Shown: piece after piece, positions 43,688-51,701 of the stretch
Numbering within the stretch: position 1 is the stretch's first letter
Layout: the number at the start of each line of letters is the position of its first letter
DNA from: Paenibacillus alginolyticus DSM 5050 = NBRC 15375
GTDB lineage: Bacteria; Bacillota; Bacilli; Paenibacillales; NBRC-103111
DNA length: 52,878 nt
Assembly: GCF_000422905.1 (NCBI RefSeq)
Contig: NZ_AUGY01000058.1
Location: 1 to 52,878 of the forward strand
Direction of reading: 5' to 3'
Made by a program: the position numbers and the translations under genes
The notes under the pieces: generated by a model
Seen by the model: the letters and a program-made list of their open reading frames with translations, nothing else
Told to the model about the DNA's origin: nothing
The model's database searches: none

Positions 43688-44821
43688 GTGTTGAGCAATC
43701 AACCCGTTCGGATATTACATCATATTAGTGATATGAATCGTGGAGAAGCGCAAAGCTTTATTATGAATGTGTATCGGCACATGGATCGATCTAAGATTCA
43801 ATTCGATTTCGTTGTCCACTCCTATAATCCTTGTGATTATGAGGAAGAAATACGAGCATTAGGCGGGAGGATTTTCATCCTGCAGAATCCTAGAGCAGGC
43901 TGGATGGGTTACCTGTATGAGTTAAAGTCGACGATTCAGCATCACGGTCCTTTCCATGCTCTACATAGCCATAACTTTGAGGCTAGTGTCTTAACTTTGT
44001 TAGCATCAAGGCTGTTTGGCATTGATATTCGTATTGTACATTGTCACAGCATCAGTGATTATACATACTCTTCCTTAATAACTAAGATATCTCGATGGCT
44101 AAAAAGGAACATGATACGGCAATTTGCCACCAGATGGGTAAGCAGCTCGATCACGGTAAGTCAGGCATTATTTGGGTATCAATGGTCTAACGATAAACGC
44201 GGCAGAATGGTGCGTAATGGGATAGATGTCGGTCGATTTACAAGTAGAATGTACAATCCCATGACGCTCCGGGAGGAATTGCATATTTCATTAGAGGAAC
44301 CAATTATTGGCCATATTGGACGGTTTAGCTCAGCAAAAAATCATACATTTCTGATTGAGATTTTTGAAGAGCTGCTGTACCGTGTGCCAAATGCGAGGCT
44401 TATTTTGGTGGGGGATGGTGCGTTGCGACCTCAGATTATAGCGCTGATCGAGCAAAAAGGGATCCAAAACCGCGTTCATCTATTAGGACTTCGAGACGAT
44501 ATTCATGAGCTTCTTCAGGAATTTGATTGCATGGTCCTTCCTTCATTCAAAGATGGTTTACCTATGGTATTGATAGAAGCGCAAGCCGCGGGTGTTCCCT
44601 GTGTGGTATCCGATGCTTTGCCGGCAGAGGTGAATCTGAGGGCAGGTTTTTTCGCATTCGTGTGTTTGAAACAAGACATTGCCGTATGGGTGCAGTGGTT
44701 AATGAGGGCATTGCGCAGCGATCCTGTTCCGGTTGATGAACGAATCCGTGCAATTAGACAAGCTGGGTATGATATTAAAGAAGCAGCTCTAGAATTAGAA
44801 GAAGTCTATGCTTTCCAATAG
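43688..44821 (+). CDS. GT4-family glycosyltransferase
   Basis: A protein of about 377 residues with the GT-B fold. The N-terminal domain has RILHHISDMNRGEAQSFIMNVYRH, and the C-terminal domain the donor-binding E-x7-E pattern in PSFKDGLPMVLIEAQAAG plus IGHIGRFSSAKNH. Similar enzymes (EpsF-like) build exopolysaccharide or wall glycans. Start is GTG 43688 or TTG 43691, both after AGGGGGG; an ATG upstream at 43664 is AUG-like only through frame and has no ribosome site. Stands alone; acceptor and donor unknown. Confidence 0.87.
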   Translation: MLSNQPVRILHHISDMNRGEAQSFIMNVYRHMDRSKIQFDFVVHSYNPCDYEEEIRALGGRIFILQNPRAGWMGYLYELKSTIQHHGPFHALHSHNFEASVLTLLASRLFGIDIRIVHCHSISDYTYSSLITKISRWLKRNMIRQFATRWVSSSITVSQALFGYQWSNDKRGRMVRNGIDVGRFTSRMYNPMTLREELHISLEEPIIGHIGRFSSAKNHTFLIEIFEELLYRVPNARLILVGDGALRPQIIALIEQKGIQNRVHLLGLRDDIHELLQEFDCMVLPSFKDGLPMVLIEAQAAGVPCVVSDALPAEVNLRAGFFAFVCLKQDIAVWVQWLMRALRSDPVPVDERIRAIRQAGYDIKEAALELEEVYAFQ

Positions 44822-44830
44822 AAAATAGTG

Positions 44831-44864
44831 AGAGCCCTTATGGATGACATGAGGGTTCTTTTCT
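44831..44864 (+). terminator. Rho-independent terminator after the glycosyltransferase
   Basis: AGAGCCCT (44831-44838) pairs with AGGGTTCT (44852-44859), then a T-rich tail. Confidence 0.72.
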
Positions 44865-44867
44865 TAT

Positions 44868-44925
44868 TTATAATAATTATTAAAAAGGATTGACTTTTAT
44901 TATTTTTTATTTATAATAATTATTA
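44868..44925 (+). promoter_or_regulatory. Promoter with two PerR-like boxes
   Basis: Two identical 15-mers TTATAATAATTATTA (44868-44882 and 44911-44925) each differ from the PerR consensus TTATAATNATTATAA at one base. Between and overlapping them is a sigma-A promoter: TTGACT (44890-44895), 16 bases, TATAAT (44912-44917). Box 2 covers the -10 element, box 1 lies just before the -35. The downstream genes are peroxide-defence genes, which fits PerR; a Fur-type regulator is the alternative. Confidence 0.85.
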
Positions 44926-44983
44926 TCTGATATGAGTTCTCATTGGACAAACCGTCTTTATGGGCTAAAAGGAGTGCACAGCG

Positions 44984-45907
44984 ATGTATGATGTCATTAT
45001 TATTGGGGCTGGACCAGCAGGAGCCTCGGCTGCTATCTATACAGCAAGAGGAAATCTGAAGACACTCGTTATTGACAAGGCACCGAACACAGGAGCTCTG
45101 GCCATCACTCACAAAATTGCGAATTACCCGGGGGTCATTGGGGAGTTATCAGGTAAAGATTTGCTCGATACGATGCGGGAGCAAGCGAAGGGCTTTGGGG
45201 CGGAGTTCATCCAAACAACGATTACAGCTGTAGATGTGGAAGGCGATACAAAGTATGTATTTACGGCTGACGGGATCTATGAAAGCAAGTCGATCGTTAT
45301 CGCGACGGGGTCCAAAGGACGCAACCGTATGCTGCCGGGGGAAGAAAGCTTGTTAGGGCGCGGCGTTAGCACATGTGCAACGTGTGATGGAGCCTTTTTC
45401 GATGGCAAAACGGTCGCTGTCATTGGCGATTCAGAGGAAGCCTTAGAAGAAGCGCAAGCGTTAAGTAAATTTACGGATAAAATATACTTCATTGTTCCAC
45501 GACCTGAACTGCAAGGCGTTCATCATGTTCCAGAATTGCCGGGAACTGACTTTCTCTACAAAGCCAAACCGCTTGAAGTGCTTGGAGACAAGCATGTAGA
45601 GGGGCTTAGAATACGTACGAGTTCTGGTGCTGAGGAAGTACTCCAAGTGGATGGTGTGTTTGTCTTCCTATCCGGCAGTAAGCCAGGCACAGATTTCCTA
45701 CAGGATCAGGTTCCGCTGGACGTGGATGGTTTTATGATTCTGGATAGCTCGATGCAATCACCTGTTGCAGGCGTATTCGGGGCTGGAGAAGTTAGACGCA
45801 CACCGGTGAAGCAAGCGGTTGTTGCCGCCGCTGATGGAGCCATCGCGGCCATGGCGGTTGATAAATTTATTAATAAACGGGCTCAACTGATCCCGCAATA
45901 CAAATAA
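44984..45907 (+). CDS. Thioredoxin-reductase-like flavoprotein of the peroxiredoxin operon
   Basis: A 307-residue FAD/NAD(P)H reductase. Seen: GAGPAGASAAIYTAR, redox CATC (Cys131/Cys134), NAD(P)-binding region VAVIGDSEEALEEA (one glycine of the GxGxxA motif replaced, GDSEEA) and terminal GAGEVRRTPVKQAVVAAADG. Cotranscribed with glutaredoxin and peroxiredoxin genes, so it most likely passes electrons from NAD(P)H to the glutaredoxin, as in the Clostridium pasteurianum Cp34/Cp9 system. ATG 44984 follows AAAAGGAG. Under the PerR-like promoter. Confidence 0.9.
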   Translation: MYDVIIIGAGPAGASAAIYTARGNLKTLVIDKAPNTGALAITHKIANYPGVIGELSGKDLLDTMREQAKGFGAEFIQTTITAVDVEGDTKYVFTADGIYESKSIVIATGSKGRNRMLPGEESLLGRGVSTCATCDGAFFDGKTVAVIGDSEEALEEAQALSKFTDKIYFIVPRPELQGVHHVPELPGTDFLYKAKPLEVLGDKHVEGLRIRTSSGAEEVLQVDGVFVFLSGSKPGTDFLQDQVPLDVDGFMILDSSMQSPVAGVFGAGEVRRTPVKQAVVAAADGAIAAMAVDKFINKRAQLIPQYK

Positions 45908-45936
45908 TCTTATACCCTACAAGGAGATGAATTCCG

Positions 45937-46176
45937 ATGTCTAATGTCATTGTTTATTCAAGTACAAATTGCCCATATTGCCAACAGTTGAAGAAGTATT
46001 TAACGGAACAAAATGTCTCCTACGAAGAAAGAAACATTGATCTGAATGATCAATTTGGACAAGAGCTTCACGACTTAGGCTTGATGTCTTTGCCTGTGAC
46101 GGTCATTGGCGAACACAAAATTCTGGGTCTCAACGTTACCAAACTCAAAAAAGCTTTGGCTGAAATCGCAAGCTAA
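45937..46176 (+). CDS. Glutaredoxin-family protein (NrdH/Cp9-like)
   Basis: A 79-residue thioredoxin-fold protein with active site CPYC (Cys12/Cys15) and the cis-proline loop SLPVTVIG. It is expected to shuttle electrons between the flavoprotein before it and the peroxiredoxin after it. AAGGAG site just before ATG; 29-base gap to the upstream stop. Confidence 0.92.
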   Translation: MSNVIVYSSTNCPYCQQLKKYLTEQNVSYEERNIDLNDQFGQELHDLGLMSLPVTVIGEHKILGLNVTKLKKALAEIAS

Positions 46177-46212
46177 TTTCATACCATATAAATAGATAGA
46201 GGAGAGCAAACC

Positions 46213-46779
46213 ATGACACAATCAACCGTACAACCTGCACATACTTTTGCTAAAATAGGGCTTCCAGCACCTTCATTTTCCTTGCTGTCGACGAAAAATA
46301 TGGAAACCTTAGAAGAGAAAATAACGCTTGAAGATTATAGAGGAAAATGGCTTGTTTTCTTCTTCTGGCCATTCGACTTTACGTTCGTGTGTCCAACCGA
46401 AATTACAGCTTTCAGCGACAATTACGAGCAGTTCCTTGAACTGGATTGTGAAATTGTAGGGGCATCGGTCGACAGTGTGTTTACACACAGAGCTTGGACT
46501 CAAACGCCGCGCGACCAGAACGGCATCGGTCCTGTGAGGTTCCCATTGGTCAGTGATTTCTCCAAAGAAACAGCACGCGCATATGGCGTGTTAGATGACG
46601 AAAGCGGCGCTGCGCATCGCGGATTGTTCATTATCGATCCAGAAGGCGTGCTGCGCTACCAAGTGGTCACGGATATGAATGTTGGGCGCTCTGTAGATGA
46701 GACGCTGCGCGTGCTTCAAGCCCTTCAGGCTGGTGGACTTTGTCCAGCGAACTGGAAGCCAGGCGATAAAACACTTTAA
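46213..46779 (+). CDS. AhpC-type 2-Cys peroxiredoxin
   Basis: A 188-residue peroxidase reducing hydrogen and organic peroxides. Peroxidatic Cys60 in FTFVCPTEI; resolving Cys177 in GGLCPANWKPG; catalytic arginine segment further downstream. Third gene of the peroxide operon, ATG 46213 after AGAGGAGAG. Its reductant is probably the adjacent glutaredoxin rather than AhpF, since no ahpF is present. Confidence 0.95.
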   Translation: MTQSTVQPAHTFAKIGLPAPSFSLLSTKNMETLEEKITLEDYRGKWLVFFFWPFDFTFVCPTEITAFSDNYEQFLELDCEIVGASVDSVFTHRAWTQTPRDQNGIGPVRFPLVSDFSKETARAYGVLDDESGAAHRGLFIIDPEGVLRYQVVTDMNVGRSVDETLRVLQALQAGGLCPANWKPGDKTL

Positions 46780-46794
46780 GCTGCACAAATAAAC

Positions 46795-46830
46795 AAGCCC
46801 CCATCGACTCTCACTCGATTGGGGCTTTTG
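46795..46830 (+). terminator. Rho-independent terminator of the peroxide operon
   Basis: AAGCCCCCATCGA (46795-46807) pairs with 46815-46827 with one mismatch, then TTTT. Confidence 0.9.
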
Positions 46831-46899
46831 TATGTATTCAAAGTCTGTTTTGAAGTATAATAGAAGAACAATATAGGTGAAGACAGAGAGGTTAGATGC

Positions 46900-47175
46900 A
46901 TGATGCAGTCCTTATCGGACAAACTGTTTATGGGTTCTTTGATTTTACTCATGATTTCCATTGTTGTTAGCGGAATTGGATTTCAATTCGTGAATTGGCG
47001 CGCACAAGTTACAGATGAGTTGGATGGGGAGACGCAAGGAAGCGGCTCTCGCAAGAAAGCCGTAATGGATCGGCAAGATAAGAGCTTGGGACGTGTGCTG
47101 CGTTCAAAATTATTTTGGATCGCGATAGCAGGCATTCTCATATCCATTGGACTTTCTTGGTTTAGCTCTAAATAA
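46900..47175 (+). CDS. Small two-span membrane protein
   Basis: A 91-residue protein with spans at about 9-31 and 70-88, joined by a charged loop (QGSGSRKKAVMDRQDKS). GAGAGG lies 8 bases before ATG 46900. No family recognised. It ends with a bidirectional terminator shared with the convergent abrB gene. Confidence 0.7.
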   Translation: MMQSLSDKLFMGSLILLMISIVVSGIGFQFVNWRAQVTDELDGETQGSGSRKKAVMDRQDKSLGRVLRSKLFWIAIAGILISIGLSWFSSK

Positions 47176-47181
47176 AAATAT

Positions 47182-47222
47182 AAGGCGTATAACCCTCGGG
47201 ATGAGTGTTATGCGCCTTTTTG
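47182..47222. terminator. Bidirectional terminator
   Basis: AAGGCGTATAAC (47182-47193) pairs with 47207-47218 with one mismatch; an inner CTC/GAG pair and T run follow. Between convergent genes. Confidence 0.85.
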
Positions 47223-47248
47223 TATCCCATTTTAACCGGAATGAGGAT

Positions 47249-47488
47249 TTAAACAACAATTTCTTCTACGCAGGAGCTGCAGACCAGCTTGCCTTTGAAA
47301 TAGGTCATATTCTCGAAATTACCGCAGAATACACAGGCTGGCATATACTTCTTGAGTGTAATGCGCTCCGGATCGACATAAACCTCGATCGCGTCGCCGA
47401 TATCGATATGAAGTGTTCGTCGCAGCTCAATCGGTAAAACAATCCGGCCCAACTCGTCTACTTTTCTCACTATTCCTGTCGATTTCAT
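47249..47488 (-). CDS. abrB: AbrB transition-state regulator with four-cysteine tail
   Basis: A 79-residue protein starting MKSTGIVRKVDELGRIVLP, the AbrB signature, followed by IELRRTLHI and VDPERITLKKY. The tail carries Cys52/55 and Cys70/73 with the same 14-residue spacing as the paralogue at 8584-8841, so both share a zinc-knuckle-like end. AbrB represses post-exponential genes in Bacilli. Start ATG follows AGGAGG at 7 bases. Single-gene unit reading into the shared terminator. Confidence 0.88.
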   Translation of the reverse strand: MKSTGIVRKVDELGRIVLPIELRRTLHIDIGDAIEVYVDPERITLKKYMPACVFCGNFENMTYFKGKLVCSSCVEEIVV

Positions 47489-47626
47489 CTGAAAGCCTCC
47501 TAATTATTTCATTAGACTTCGATCAATTATGTTGTATATTCAATTCCACATATAAACTTGAATTCCTTTTATTTACTTCAAATATTTTAGTGAATTATCT
47601 GTGAAATGCATGAAAATGGACGACAA

Positions 47627-47672
47627 ATAGAGGGCTTTCACGTATTTCAATAAACACGTGGAAACCCTCTAT
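47627..47672. terminator. Strong hairpin in the long gap upstream of abrB
   Basis: ATAGAGGG + TTTCACGT pair with ACGTGGAA + CCCTCTAT around single mismatches; 12-base loop. The right side is followed by ATATTTATTTTT, so it could end rightward transcription, but no gene is visible before it. Confidence 0.55.
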
Positions 47673-47778
47673 ATTTATTTTTCAACATAAGGATCTAGTT
47701 TTTGTTCACAGATAAGAAAGTGTAAGTTTATGGTTGGAGCGAACTTTAACGAGAAGGAGTGACTACGGTTGTGGTAAG

Positions 47779-47953
47779 CCTGCAATTGTACATGCTTTTT
47801 TCTTTGAATCACTCCTAATCCTAAATTCCTGCAATCGTGCAGGCTTTTGTGGTTTTTTTAATCTTAGGATTGAAAAGCTAAAAATTCCTGCATAATAGCA
47901 GGCTTTTCCTCTATTCAAACGATTTTAACAAAAATACCTGCACTTTCGCAGTA
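47779..47953. repeat. Array of four short hairpins with CCTGCA arms
   Basis: Units at 47779-47800, 47828-47849, 47887-47908 and 47937-47953, spaced 49-59 bases. The best is CCTGCAATCGTGCAGG. The first three are followed by CTTTT. Copy 2 is also flanked by AATCCTAA (47817-47824) and TTAGGATT (47864-47871). The repeats are diverged and the spacers irregular. The rest of the 47489-48081 gap is AT-rich with no gene I can support. Confidence 0.7.
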
Positions 47954-48081
47954 AATGTGGGACGTTGAATAATTGTTCTCCTCGTACCACGAATTCAACA
48001 GCGCATGGAACCCCGCATCCTTCCCTATGCACAAAAGAATGTGTTTACACCAAGGGCCTGAGGCAGAGCCTGAGGTTTTAT

Positions 48082-48384
48082 CTAGTTCTGTAGTTGATCT
48101 TTGGAAATTTGCTCTTTAAGCGCCGCATTTTTAATAACCAACTGTTTGGATAATTCAACTTGTAAAAGGTCGATTTTATTGATTTCATCTTTTAATTTAC
48201 TAAGTCGAGACATCTTGCTGCTTAAATCACTGGGTGAAGTACTTATTTTTATATCCTTTTGTAATTGATTTATTTTTGAAAGTGCTTTTTCCTTTTTTTT
48301 CTGTTCGTCATTACTTCTTTGTTGAGTTTCAGTAATTTCTTTTTTTAATCGATTTATGATAGATAAAGTGAAACTTATAGCCAT
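48082..48384 (-). CDS. Coiled-coil protein of unknown function
   Basis: A 100-residue Lys/Glu/Gln/Ser-rich protein that is helical throughout (IINRLKKEITETQQRS, SKMSRLSKLKDEI). No signal, span or cysteine. AAGAGGTG precedes the ATG at 48384 at good distance, so it is translated. The shape recalls small partners of type VII secretion (YwqH/YwqI-like), but no secretion or toxin gene is near and I do not assign it. An 11-base perfect inverted repeat lies just upstream (48403-48437). Confidence 0.65.
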   Translation of the reverse strand: MAISFTLSIINRLKKEITETQQRSNDEQKKKEKALSKINQLQKDIKISTSPSDLSSKMSRLSKLKDEINKIDLLQVELSKQLVIKNAALKEQISKDQLQN

Positions 48385-48402
48385 TCAAAACACCTCTTAG
48401 CA

Positions 48403-48437
48403 ATTTAGTGTAGCTTCGACACCATTCTACACTAAAT
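48403..48437. promoter_or_regulatory. Perfect 11-base inverted repeat, possible operator
   Basis: ATTTAGTGTAG (48403-48413) and CTACACTAAAT (48427-48437), 13-base spacer. It sits 19-53 bases before the coiled-coil start, where an operator would lie. No T run, so a terminator for the transglutaminase operon is less likely. Confidence 0.5.
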
Positions 48438-48512
48438 ACATGGTCCGTGCCAAAAGAGGATAAAAAGAGGAGGGTGAAGCGGGGCAGCAACGCTGAATGC
48501 ACGTGGAATGAA

Positions 48513-49376
48513 CTACTCAATCAGCTTTACATCAACAATGACTTCCAGGTTTTGCTGCCCGGCACCGCGATAGACGCCTTTGACGGGAACGATATCGTTG
48601 TAGTCGCGGCCGTGTCCGAGCTTAACATAGCGCCAATTGACCTCACAATTGTTCGTAGGGTCGTAGCCGAACCAACCGGTTCCTGGGATCAGGCACTCCA
48701 CCCATGCGTGGGAGGCTTGGGTGAATTCCGTGCTGCCTCCTTGTAGATCGCCAACAAAGTGATAACCGCTAACGTACCTAGCAGGAATCCCTTTATCTCG
48801 GCAAATGGCAATCATGAAATGAGAGTAGTCCTGGCAAACACCACGCTTAAATTGAAGCATTTCTCCGACGGTGGTCTGTACAGAAGTGGCTGAGGGATCG
48901 TAAGTGAAGTCGCGATGAATCGTTGTGTAGATCGTACGTAGTAATTCGTATAAACGGATATTTTGATCGGAAATGGCATCTGAGTAAGCCTTAAGTTCAG
49001 GGGTCAACCCCGTGTAACTGGTAGGAAGCAAGTACTCTGCATGCTGATTTTGGAAGTCATCGCTAAGTCTCATCGCTTTCTCCTGTAAGGGTGAAGCAAC
49101 GACTGATGGGATGTTATCGTTGTCGTTCGTCACGACAGTGGACACCATTTTAATCGTTAACTCGCGATGAAGCTTATTGACGGTAAAAGCATGTACGCGA
49201 TTATGAAAAAAATCCGAGTAGGTAAAGAAAGCTGAAGCAGGCTCCGTGGTGATGGCGTGGTGATAACAGGCTTGACGATTGTCAGTGAGAGGCGTCAAAC
49301 GGACTTCATTGACACTGTCCTGCGCTGTATTGGTGTAGGAATAGCGTGTGATATGCGTAATCTCCAGTTTTTTCAT
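48513..49376 (-). CDS. Transglutaminase-like protein of the ATP-grasp/alpha-E operon
   Basis: A 287-residue cytoplasmic protein with an N-terminal beta domain (bacterial transglutaminase-like, ITRYSYTNTAQDSVNEVRLTP) and a papain-like core. Catalytic triad: Cys181 (GVCQDYSHF), His223 (SHAWVEC), Asp239 (GYDPTNN). Family members with alpha-E and permuted ATP-grasp partners are predicted to cleave or form amide bonds in a peptide-modification pathway. ATG 49376 overlaps the alpha-E stop by four bases (ATGA), so the two are translated together. Last gene of the operon. Confidence 0.92.
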   Translation of the reverse strand: MKKLEITHITRYSYTNTAQDSVNEVRLTPLTDNRQACYHHAITTEPASAFFTYSDFFHNRVHAFTVNKLHRELTIKMVSTVVTNDNDNIPSVVASPLQEKAMRLSDDFQNQHAEYLLPTSYTGLTPELKAYSDAISDQNIRLYELLRTIYTTIHRDFTYDPSATSVQTTVGEMLQFKRGVCQDYSHFMIAICRDKGIPARYVSGYHFVGDLQGGSTEFTQASHAWVECLIPGTGWFGYDPTNNCEVNWRYVKLGHGRDYNDIVPVKGVYRGAGQQNLEVIVDVKLIE

Positions 49377-50245
49377 GCGATGACCTCTTCTCGGGAGGGA
49401 AAAAAGACTTTGGACATCCTTAAACCCATCACGTTGCAGGATTCCCGAAGTTCACTCAACGTCATTTCCAATTTGCCGGATAAAATATCCTCTTCGTCCA
49501 TGCAAGCAAGATTAGCCTTTACTTTCCCCGCTAGCTTAGCAAGTCGGTGTACAGCCAGGTTTAAATCGGGGTCCTCCATTTGAATGCCCTGCAAGGAACG
49601 CTCCAAGGATTGGAAGGAGAAGCTAACCGAGCGCGGAAATGTTTCGTGAAGCATCAGGAATTTAATAATGCTGCTTAGGTTAACCGTGTCTGCATGTTCC
49701 CGGCGATACGACTCATATCCGCTAACCGACTTCAAAACGGAAAGCATGAGCGGGTAAGAAGAGAGCTCTTCCCTAGCGTAATCATGGCATAACGATTGGA
49801 GTAAGCGCAGCAAGTTCTCAGCACGCTCCAAATATCTTCCTGCTTCCACGAAGTGCCATTCATTTTGACGCGGCATGACGAATGTGGCTGCTCCTTGAAA
49901 CATAGACAAGGTGTCGCGAATAAAGCGATAGAACAAATGAGGTGAATCGTTTGTGATATCTCGGACTTCTTTTTCTTTTAGCCACAGATATAAGCCATTC
50001 ATAATATCCCACAGCTCTGCGGGCATTTTCTCGCGAATATTACGAAGGTTGGAGCGAGCATGGTTGGTGCAAGCGAGCAAAGAATTCGAATTATTTTTAT
50101 CGAGTGTAATATACTGGAGGACATGCTGCTCGGTGAAGCTCCCATATTGCTCCGTAAATGCGGCACGATCGCCAATCGTATCAATTAAACGGCTCCACGA
50201 TTGATCGCTGCTATTCTCCTTCTCCTCGCGAATATGATAATACAC
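49373..50245 (-). CDS. Alpha-E domain protein, N-terminus apparently frameshifted
   Basis: The 290-codon frame encodes most of an all-helical alpha-E domain (ERAENLLRLLQSL, MRMED-like C-terminal region). A GTG at 50245 is the only start, but the typical N-terminal block (WFWIGRYTERTENHARLID) is encoded upstream to about 50302 in the same frame, with no start codon before a TAG at 50311-50309. The ribosome site GGAGG (50317-50313) and ATG (50303) point to a different frame, in which the preceding residues read RLADMV. A 2-base loss near 50298-50300 would explain it. Whether the gene is dead, or starts at GTG, is open. Confidence 0.75.
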   Translation of the reverse strand: MYYHIREEKENSSDQSWSRLIDTIGDRAAFTEQYGSFTEQHVLQYITLDKNNSNSLLACTNHARSNLRNIREKMPAELWDIMNGLYLWLKEKEVRDITNDSPHLFYRFIRDTLSMFQGAATFVMPRQNEWHFVEAGRYLERAENLLRLLQSLCHDYAREELSSYPLMLSVLKSVSGYESYRREHADTVNLSSIIKFLMLHETFPRSVSFSFQSLERSLQGIQMEDPDLNLAVHRLAKLAGKVKANLACMDEEDILSGKLEMTLSELRESCNVMGLRMSKVFFPSREEVIA

Positions 50246-50334
50246 GTCGATTAGCCTCGCGTGATTCTCCGTTCTCTCCGTATACCTGCCGATCCAGAAC
50301 CATGTCCGCTAGCCTCCAATCTATATTTGTTTCA

Positions 50335-51669
50335 CTACGAATTAGTGACCCACGTGTCCTTACATCCCCCGCCTTGCGAGGAGTTCACCACAAGTGAACC
50401 TTCTTTAAGCGCTACCCGAGTGAGTCCGCCAGGTATAACCTGAATGCTCTCGCCAGCGATGACGAAGGCCCGAAGATCGATATGCCGCGCAGTCATTTGA
50501 CCATCCATCATGACAGGAGCTCTGGAAAGCTGGATCGTGGGTTGAGCGATATAACGATCGGGATTCGCTATAATTTTAAGCCGAAAATCAGCCAACTCAC
50601 TCTCAGAAGCCGAAGGCCCAATGAGCATACCGTAACCGCCGGAGAGCGAAGTCTCTTTGACGACCATTTTATCTAAATGCTGCAATACGTGATCACGTTC
50701 TTCCGGTCTAGAAAGGATATAAGTAGGCACATTATTCAGGATTGGTTCTTCGTTCAGATAGTATCGAATCATGTCTGGAACATAGGCGTAGATGGCTTTG
50801 TCGTCAGCCACGCCGGTCCCAGGGGCATTCACGATGTTAATATTACCGGCGCGATAGGCATTCATGATCCCAGCAACACCTAGCATCGAGTTCGGATCAA
50901 AAGCGAGCGGATCCAAGAAATCGTCGTCGATTCTTCGATATAAGACATCGATTTGGCGGAGTCCCTTGATCCCGCGAATATATACTTTATGATCAATGAC
51001 GACGAGATCATGTCCTTCAACAAGCTGTATGCCCATTTGCTGCGCAAGGAACGTATGTTCGAAGTAGGCCGAATTGTAGCAGCCTGGGGTCAGTAAGCCA
51101 ATGACAGGATCGGATTTGCCCGAGGGGCTTAGCCTGCGTAACGCGGATAAAAATACATTTAAACTATGCTCAATATCTTGGATCGAATGGCTAAAAACAA
51201 GCTCAGGGAATAAATGCGTCATGATGGAACGGCTTTTGTACAAATAGGAGAAGCCTGAAGGTGACCGTAGATTATCCTCCAAAACGAAGTATTCGCCATG
51301 CTCATCTCGAATTAAATTAATACCTGATACCGTTACGTACACATCATTCGGGATGGATAGTCGCATCATTTCAGGTCGGAAATAGCAGTTGGAAAGAACC
51401 ATTTTTCTAGGGATAATCCCTTCCTTTAAGATGCATTGGTCATGATAAATATCCTTGAGAAATAGATTAAGCGCCTTAACGCGCTGCTGAAGCCCTCGTT
51501 CTAGCTTGAGCCATTCATCCCGTGGAATGATTCGTGGGATCGGATCGAAAGGGATGGTTCGTTCCAATGCTTCCGCTTGATCAGGGCTGTAGAGTGTAAA
51601 CGTAATTCCTTCTTCCATCATGCGTTTCATGGTGGCCGTCTGGCGCTTGCTCAAATTCCCCGCCTTCAT
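50335..51669 (-). CDS. Circularly permuted ATP-grasp type 2 protein (DUF404/DUF407)
   Basis: A 444-residue protein. Seen: ITFTLYSPDQAEALERTIPFDPIPRII-like N-terminal block, EWLKLERGLQQRVKALNLFL, LTPGCYNSAYFEHTFLAQ, and the nucleotide-binding KETSLSGGYGMLIGP. These proteins are predicted to ligate amino acids or peptides with ATP; together with alpha-E and transglutaminase partners they form a conserved cluster whose product is unknown. Starts at ATG 51669 with AGGAGG very close (2 bases). The family often has some 30 more N-terminal residues, so this form is slightly short. First gene of the operon. Confidence 0.9.
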   Translation of the reverse strand: MKAGNLSKRQTATMKRMMEEGITFTLYSPDQAEALERTIPFDPIPRIIPRDEWLKLERGLQQRVKALNLFLKDIYHDQCILKEGIIPRKMVLSNCYFRPEMMRLSIPNDVYVTVSGINLIRDEHGEYFVLEDNLRSPSGFSYLYKSRSIMTHLFPELVFSHSIQDIEHSLNVFLSALRRLSPSGKSDPVIGLLTPGCYNSAYFEHTFLAQQMGIQLVEGHDLVVIDHKVYIRGIKGLRQIDVLYRRIDDDFLDPLAFDPNSMLGVAGIMNAYRAGNINIVNAPGTGVADDKAIYAYVPDMIRYYLNEEPILNNVPTYILSRPEERDHVLQHLDKMVVKETSLSGGYGMLIGPSASESELADFRLKIIANPDRYIAQPTIQLSRAPVMMDGQMTARHIDLRAFVIAGESIQVIPGGLTRVALKEGSLVVNSSQGGGCKDTWVTNS

Positions 51670-51701
51670 GGCCTCCTTTCTGATCTAAGCTCTTAATTTT
51701 G

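Noticed and set aside
47771..47818. 15-codon frame starting GTG after GAGAAGGAG
   Set aside because: Overlaps the first hairpin of the array, has long ribosome-site spacing and no recognisable toxin features.
47779..47953. Possible CRISPR array
   Set aside because: Repeats differ from each other, spacers vary in length and carry repeat-like flanks, and no cas gene is present.
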